This document shows positions 59,091 to 64,000 of a stretch of 64,000 bases of DNA, piece after piece. The notes beneath the pieces are model-generated. The model was not told where the DNA came from and did no database searches. It saw only the letters and a list, made by a program, of their open reading frames with translations. The position numbers and the translations under genes are program-made. Origin of the DNA: Hygrophila difformis (Eukaryota > Streptophyta > Magnoliopsida > Lamiales > Acanthaceae). Each line of letters starts with the position of its first letter. Position 1 is the stretch's first letter. The stretch spans positions 16,413,086-16,477,085 of the forward strand of contig JAOANR010000010.1 of the NCBI GenBank assembly GCA_030278955.1, read 5' to 3'.

Positions 59091-59650
59091 ACTTTGTCGC
59101 GGAATAGAGTTTGTGTCGCGGAGCATGGTTCCGCGACAAAGGTTTCGCGACAAAGGGGTGGGAAATAAGAGAAATGGATATTTTGAGAATTGGGGTTTGC
59201 TTTGTCGCTAAACAAAAAATTTTGTCGCGGAACATGGTTCCGCGACAAGGGATATAGCGACAAAGGGGTTTGAAAATTGGTAAGGACATAATTCCTGGTC
59301 GCGGGACAAGGATTTTGTCGCGGTCCGTGGTTCCGCGACAAAGGTTCCGCGACAAAGTCCTCCCAGAAGAAAATTACAAGTATTTGGGTCCTTGGTCGCT
59401 AATCAAGGATTTTGTCGCGGAACGTGGTTCCGCGACAAGAGTTGCATCGCGACCAAGGGGTTTCAAAATTAATGGCAAGGCATAATTTTCTGTCTCGGAA
59501 TAAAATTTTGTCGCGGAACGTGGTTCCGCGACAAGGGTATTCCGCGACAAAAGCCATGCAGACAAAATGCAAGAATTTGGTCCTTTGTCGCTAAACATGG
59601 GTTTTGTCGCGGAACGTGGTTCCGCGACGAAGTGTATGGCGACAAAGGAT
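59090..59650. repeat. palindromic GTCGCGGAAC repeat array, block 1
   Basis: Six near-perfect hairpins recur every 60-110 bp (about 59113-59140, 59221-59249, 59313-59341, 59411-59439, 59508-59535, 59602-59630). Each has left arm TTTGTCGCGGAAC, a 3-4-bp loop such as GTG or ATG, and right arm GTTCCGCGACAA. Half-units (CCGCGACAAAG, TTTGTCGCTAA) lie between them. The two arms of each are kept complementary across units. Confidence 0.92.
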
Positions 59651-59659
59651 TTTAAAAAT

Positions 59660-60395
59660 TTTGGCAGCATGACACCTAATATTGCATTGCGGGGGAGTGC
59701 GTTGTGATCCGTGGGATCACAACGGGAAAATTACATTGCAACCCGTGGGGTTACAATGTGATGCAATACAATATAGGAATATGCAATTTTTATATGAATA
59801 TGCATAAACACTTTAACACTAGCCCTTTTAGATCTAATGCACTGGAGAGAGAAAATAAAAAGTAAGAAAAATACCTAAAACTAAAAAGAACATAAACAGT
59901 AAAGTAAGAATAAGAAAAAGACTAAAACTAGTGCATAAAGCAAAAATACAAACACACTATGCTAGCACTAGAAGTAAAAATAAAATAAAAGGAAACCTAC
60001 ATTAAATCTATCAAGGGTAAATATCAAATGTTTATGCATTTTATTAAATAAGGAAAGCAATAAAACCTAACTACAATACCAAAACATGGTTCAAAATGCA
60101 CTCATTAATTAAGTGTTTGAAACCCACAAACTACAAAATATAAAACTGGAAAAATAAAAGTGAACACTAGCTACACTAATTTATTACAAAGCATAAATTA
60201 ACACTAAACTAGAGTCTATCTCTACATGGCATGAAAATAAATTAAACTACATCTACCTACACTAATTTTGGAGAGCACAGTGGTGCCTCATTGAACAGTA
60301 AAGAAAACTAAGTGTAGCTAGGTTACTGTTCAAGGGGGTGGGAGGATATATTTATAGAGTAGGATTAAGCCCTAGGCCCATTCAAGGCCCACCTG
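59660..60395. other. AT-rich interior, no gene
   Basis: After a short stretch with inverted words (GTTGTGATCCGTGGGATCAC, then GCAACCCGTGGGGTTACAAT) the sequence is A-rich with TAAAA/AAATAA words. No gene is visible. Confidence 0.5.
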
Positions 60396-60399
60396 GTCG

Positions 60400-60840
60400 C
60401 TAAACAAATATTTTGTCGCGGAACAAATTGGCTAGGGACAAAACACTTTTTAGCTCCAAGATGGCGCGCAGGAGGGGGCGGGAGCTCGAGGTCCAGGGGG
60501 TAGAGACAAAGAATCCATGTATTGTGGGACTTCAACTCCAGGGACCTTGTGAGGTTTTGAGCACATGGGAATTTGAATTGGAGTGGTCACGTGAGTGAGC
60601 AGTCTGTCGCGGAGCTGTGCTTCTTTTTTCCTGTGTCTGTCGCGGTCGCGGAAGGCTGTCTCTGTCGGGGAAGGCTTTGTCGCGGTCGCGGTACACTTTG
60701 TCGCGGAACATTGTTCCGCGACACAATTTTTGTGTCTTACTCCTCTCACAGTCGCAGAGCAATTTTTTGGGGCGCGGAGCATTTTTTTGGTCGCGGAGCA
60801 CTTGGTCGCGATGCACTGCTTCCGCGACAAAATGTTTGAT
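60400..60840. repeat. palindromic GTCGCGGAAC repeat array, block 2
   Basis: It has a complete hairpin at about 60697-60725 (TTTGTCGCGGAAC, loop ATT, GTTCCGCGACAC), a weaker one at 60803-60832, and many half-units (GGTCGCGG, CTGTCGCGG, TCGCGGAGC). The apparent long frames on both strands here are made of these repeats. Confidence 0.85.
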
Positions 60841-61727
60841 TTTTGCTCTCTCTCCTTCTTTTCTCTTTCATTCATCCTCTTTCCTCCATTTTTTATTGTT
60901 CCAGTTTTCGATTCCAGTTTTCTTCTTCATTTTTCTCCATCTTCTTTCTTCTACTGGTTCTTCTTCTTCCTCACCCAGTTCCGAGTTTTCTTCCTCCATT
61001 TCCCTAATTTCTTCTCTCATACCGATTGAAATTTTTGTTGATGATCAAAAATTGTAATGCCTTGATAAAATTTATTCTTGCACACTTGGGTTCGAATTTT
61101 TTGGTCTTTTTAGAAGGCTAGGAATAATATAGAGGGCTTCAAAGAAAAATAGGCTTTAAGGCTCAAAGTGGTTAATCCTAAAGGGAAAATATTTTTGGGT
61201 TTGGAATTCAAAAGAAGGCCAAAAATTTTGGGTTTTCTAAGTGCCTCGATCATATGCTCGATTTTTGGAATATGGCATGGTCTTGAATCGGTCCCAATCG
61301 CAAGTTCTAGTTTCCTTTAATCAAAATGATTTTCACACATCAAAGAAAAGAATGAGTAAAAATGACTCATGGCTCAAATCTCACATGGAATGGTTGATTC
61401 ATGTCATACAATATTCTTAAATCTAATCTTTGAAAAAATTCTTACAATCTATTCAATTAAATTCTCAACATGAGGACTCATTACCCAACAAGATGATTAT
61501 ATCATTAAATTTTTATAGCTCAAAACCTCAAAAATTCATATCATGCATGTCTTCAATTATATTATCCCAATTTAAAAGTTTGAAAATTTAATCATAAACC
61601 AAAATCAAATATGTGAATTCTTGACAGATTTATACATGCTTTGCACTGGGTTTAAATATAAAATAATAATAATAAACAAAAAGAAAAGTAACACACTTTT
61701 TTTTTTTTAAAGTGAAGAATCAACATC

Positions 61728-62980
61728 CTCACATTTTGAGCCTTGCTCGAAATGTGAGTAAATCAATTCCTACTTAAACAAATTATCAAAATCAAAATAA
61801 AACAAGAGAGGAGGGAGGGAGGGGGAAAATATTAACATAAAAGATAGAAAAATAATTCCGATAGCCTTTTTCGTCAAACCAATTAAATGTTCAACGATTT
61901 TGGCTATGTGTGATCGTTTGGTTCGTCGAACAAGGCGATTGTTCGATGCCCAATACTTAAGAAAAATTCTGATTTTCATCAAAATTGTTCAATCACATTT
62001 TTGAATTTTATAAAATAAAATTTAATCTACTTGCAAAAATTAGGTTGGATTAATTCTGTTCTTATAGAAGTTATTCCGGATTTTAAATTGCTTTAAATTC
62101 CAAGAATACTTTCAATTAACCACAGAATCGATCCAACCGGAAACCTGTTTTGCAGCTTTAATTTTCTTTTTGGTGGTCCCACAAATTCCTGCAAGCAAAC
62201 ATAGAAGAAGTTATCGGGTTTTCTCAAAAATATCAACATCCTCACATTTAGAGTCTTAGTACTCTAAATGTGAGTTAATTGATTAATACCCGAATTATTT
62301 GATATAATATGTACAAGAGGTTTATATATATAAATATATATATGTATATATAATTTTGACTTGCAGAAATTTAGGTTGGATTAATTCCGTGCTTGCGAAA
62401 ATTATTCCGGATTTTAAATTTCTTTGAATTCCGGATATAATCTTCGGTCAATTACAGAACTAATCCAACCGGGAACCTCTTTAGATGCTCAGTCGGGACA
62501 GGGGCGACGGAAAGTGAGATGATGGCCGTGGCTTGTCCGATGGTGGTGAGCACTTGGTAGTCCGAAGATCTGCTGCTCCATTTGTTGTTTCACCAGTGAT
62601 GAGGGTTTCCCCAGTGCAGTGGTGGTGTTGAGGTGGATGAGCGATGGAGCAGCGGTTGAGCTTCGTGGTCCGGATGTGGCGGAGATGACAAACACGTGAG
62701 TCTCACGTGTTGTGCAATTTACAATTGCGAATTAGTGTAGCTCCACTTCTACACTTCTCCCTTTTTCTTTGATTTTTCGTTTAATTATCCTAGATTTTGC
62801 AATTGGCGAAGTGTAATTAAACGAAAAATCAAAGTAGTGTAGCCCCAATGCTACACTTCCACATTTAACTCCGTACACCAATTTCGATGGCTCCATGATT
62901 CCTGCAAGCAAAAATACCCAATTGGTTAGGTTTTCCCCTCAAATCAACATCCTCACATTTGAGTCTTAGTACTCTAAATG
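61728..62980. repeat. duplicated units with CTCACATTTAGAGT hairpins
   Basis: CAACATCCTCACATTT followed by an inverted partner occurs at 61728-61758 (imperfect), 62241-62274 (perfect 14-bp arms CTCACATTTAGAGT with a 6-nt loop) and 62951-62980 (partly decayed). Each is preceded by CCTGCAAGCAAA-type wording. A separate ~110-bp block starting GGTTGGATTAATTC is present twice (about 62043-62155 and 62371-62480). This is an internal tandem duplication within the LARD-like element. Confidence 0.8.
62767..62834. repeat. perfect 21-bp-arm hairpin
   Basis: The left arm CTTTGATTTTTCGTTTAATT (plus A) at 62767-62787 is the exact reverse complement of 62814-62834. The loop is 26 nt. Flanks also pair partly (AGTGTAGC words on both sides). 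Confidence 0.92.
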
Positions 62981-63094
62981 TTTAATTGATTTGAGGGTAC
63001 TTCTCTGTTCTGAAATAAATACACTAAACTAACACTAAACTAACTATGAGTAATCAGGAGTGTAATTCTCTTAATAAACGACGCTGCATTCTCC

Positions 63095-63109
63095 TCGGCA
63101 ACGGCGCCA
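63095..63109 (-). other. tRNA-Asp-type primer-binding site
   Basis: Minus strand TGGCGCCGTTGCCGA directly abuts the LTR end. It agrees with the 3' end of plant tRNA-Asp as used by Athila/Tat elements. Confidence 0.7.
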
Positions 63110-63416
63110 TGAAACTTTTGACAAATTTCATTAACACGAGTATTTTTCAATAAAATATATCAGGTTTGGATTTATTAAATGAAGAGAGTTATGATTCATG
63201 GGAAAGGGGTTTAGGGATATATTAAGAGTGCCACTTTTTATTACTCAGGTGGGGTGCTTTAATTTCAATGGCGCTGCAGTCCTCTCATGTCATGAAACTT
63301 TTGACAAGTCTCATGGTACAACCGGGATAGATTGACCTTCAGCCTGTCACACTGAGGGTCCCCGGCATATGTGCCATGATACTTCTCATGATTTCATGTC
63401 ATGAGATTACCTACCA
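63110..63416 (-). repeat. right (5') LTR of the large non-coding element
   Basis: 307 bp, nearly identical to 56352-56658. Confidence 0.88.
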
Positions 63417-64000
63417 TGTGTAACACCCGAGGAAAAACAAATTCAAATTGTTTTGAACTACGTCATGACTTGATCCCTTCACAGGGTACGTAGGCAGCTT
63501 AGAACTAATTTCTAAGTTCAGTCACGAAATAAATCACAAAGTACATCCCGAATTAGATCACAAGGACGATAGGAGATGTTGGAACCAATTTAGACTAGGC
63601 TAAGTAGGACCCGGAAATGTTGCGAGCGATAAGCCGGACTCGTAACAAGATTAAGGAGAAGATTCCGAAACGAAGACGACCCAGGGAATCGAGCTAACAC
63701 GTAGAAAACCGATAGGGGAAAGCGAGGGAAGACCCGACGAAACACGCGGACCGCCGAACCGGCCGGTCCGGCCGGCCCGCGCTGCCCGCGCGCCGCCGCG
63801 CGGCCACCGCGCGGCCAAGGGCGTCGCGCCTCCAGGGCAGGCCACGCGTGCTCCGCGCGCACAAAGGCCTATGTGCGCGCCACCAGCGCGCCAGAGGTGC
63901 AGGAGGTGTAAACTTTCCTTCCATGGCGATTTTCTTGCCAAAAATCCGACCTCCATCAATGGCAAGTCGATCACACCAATGGGGAAGGGCATAAGATCAG
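63417..64000. other. possible edge of another Gypsy-type LTR
   Basis: The segment begins TGTAACACCCGAGG and contains GATCCCTTCACAGGGTACGT at about 63473-63492, wording common in LTRs of plant Gypsy chromoviruses. It becomes very GC-rich at 63740-63900 (GCGCGCC words). The long minus-strand frames there arise from base composition. The element runs out of the window, so orientation and identity are open. Confidence 0.35.

Larger units (their letters stand above)
56352..63416 (-). mobile_element. large non-coding LTR element (LARD-like), ~7.1 kb
   Basis: Direct repeats 56352-56658 and 63110-63416 (307 bp each) are almost identical (one substitution noted, GACCATC versus GACCTTC) and have TG...CA ends. 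Next to the right copy the minus strand reads TGGCGCCGTTGCCGA (63095-63109), matching the tRNA-Asp primer site used by Athila/Tat-type Gypsy elements. The interior has no gag or pol frame. At the left inner border the expected polypurine tract is missing. Instead a diverged copy of the LTR beginning (TGAAACTTTCGGCAGATTCC) follows directly. No matching target duplication was found, so the structure may be rearranged. Confidence 0.65.

Noticed and set aside
59090..59650. Possible CRISPR-like array because of regularly spaced palindromes
   Set aside because: This is plant nuclear DNA inside an LTR element. Spacing and spacers are irregular, half-units intervene and no cas genes exist.
59039..59670. 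Multiple ORFs on both strands with SRNHVPRQ-type repeats
   Set aside because: The amino-acid repeats are translations of the palindromic GTCGCGGAAC units in different frames, not a protein family.
63590..63992. Three overlapping minus-strand ORFs rich in Arg, Ala and Pro
   Set aside because: They arise from a very GC-rich tract open in several frames at once. No domain, and the region looks like LTR sequence.

Overview
The window is nuclear DNA from a flowering plant, most likely a eudicot. The evidence is spliced genes with GT/AG introns, a plant-type glycyl-tRNA synthetase, a PLS-DYW pentatricopeptide gene, Copia and Gypsy-type LTR elements, hAT, Stowaway and MULE elements, SINE relics and an AT-rich background. 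I cannot name the species.

Layout. 0-7.2 kb: a relic RNase H domain and a decayed Copia element (1753-7188, minus). 7.4-9.6 kb: a small spliced minus-strand gene of unknown function (80 aa, TATA box at 9643-9651) with an unexplained coding-like stretch downstream. 11.0-15.9 kb: a second, more decayed Copia element of related type with an AGCAC target duplication. 16.6-19.7 kb: glycine--tRNA ligase, eight exons, 618 aa. 20.8-23.0 kb: a DYW-type PPR gene resembling Arabidopsis At5g50990. 23.3-54.7 kb: a dispersed tandem array of small Sec14/CRAL-TRIO genes, all minus strand. Three copies (A 24979-26541, B 33827-35411, C 52068-53649) keep complete six-exon reading frames; several exon relics lie between them. 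The array has been spread apart by a very young intact Copia element (28230-33697, LTRs differing at one base), hAT-type insertions with 8-bp duplications, MITEs, SINEs, a probable organelle-DNA insertion (38.6-39.9 kb), a MULE-like unit carrying a Ulp1-type protease (40.7-44.9 kb), and a region of TGACGCC-type repeats (46.1-47.6 kb). 55.2-64.0 kb: an LTR relic with a tRNA-iMet-like primer site, then a roughly 7-kb non-coding LTR element (56352-63416) with a tRNA-Asp-type primer site, rich in palindromic GTCGCGGAAC repeats, and finally what may be the edge of another LTR element.

How it fits together. The ordinary host genes are GlyRS (translation), the PPR gene (organellar RNA editing by family) and the Sec14 array (lipid transfer or signalling by family). 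Because the Sec14 modules are duplicated, one copy serves as the empty site for insertions in another. This dates and delimits several mobile elements directly from the sequence. Copies B and C are almost identical over about 0.96 kb but diverge sharply outside it, which points to recent gene conversion.
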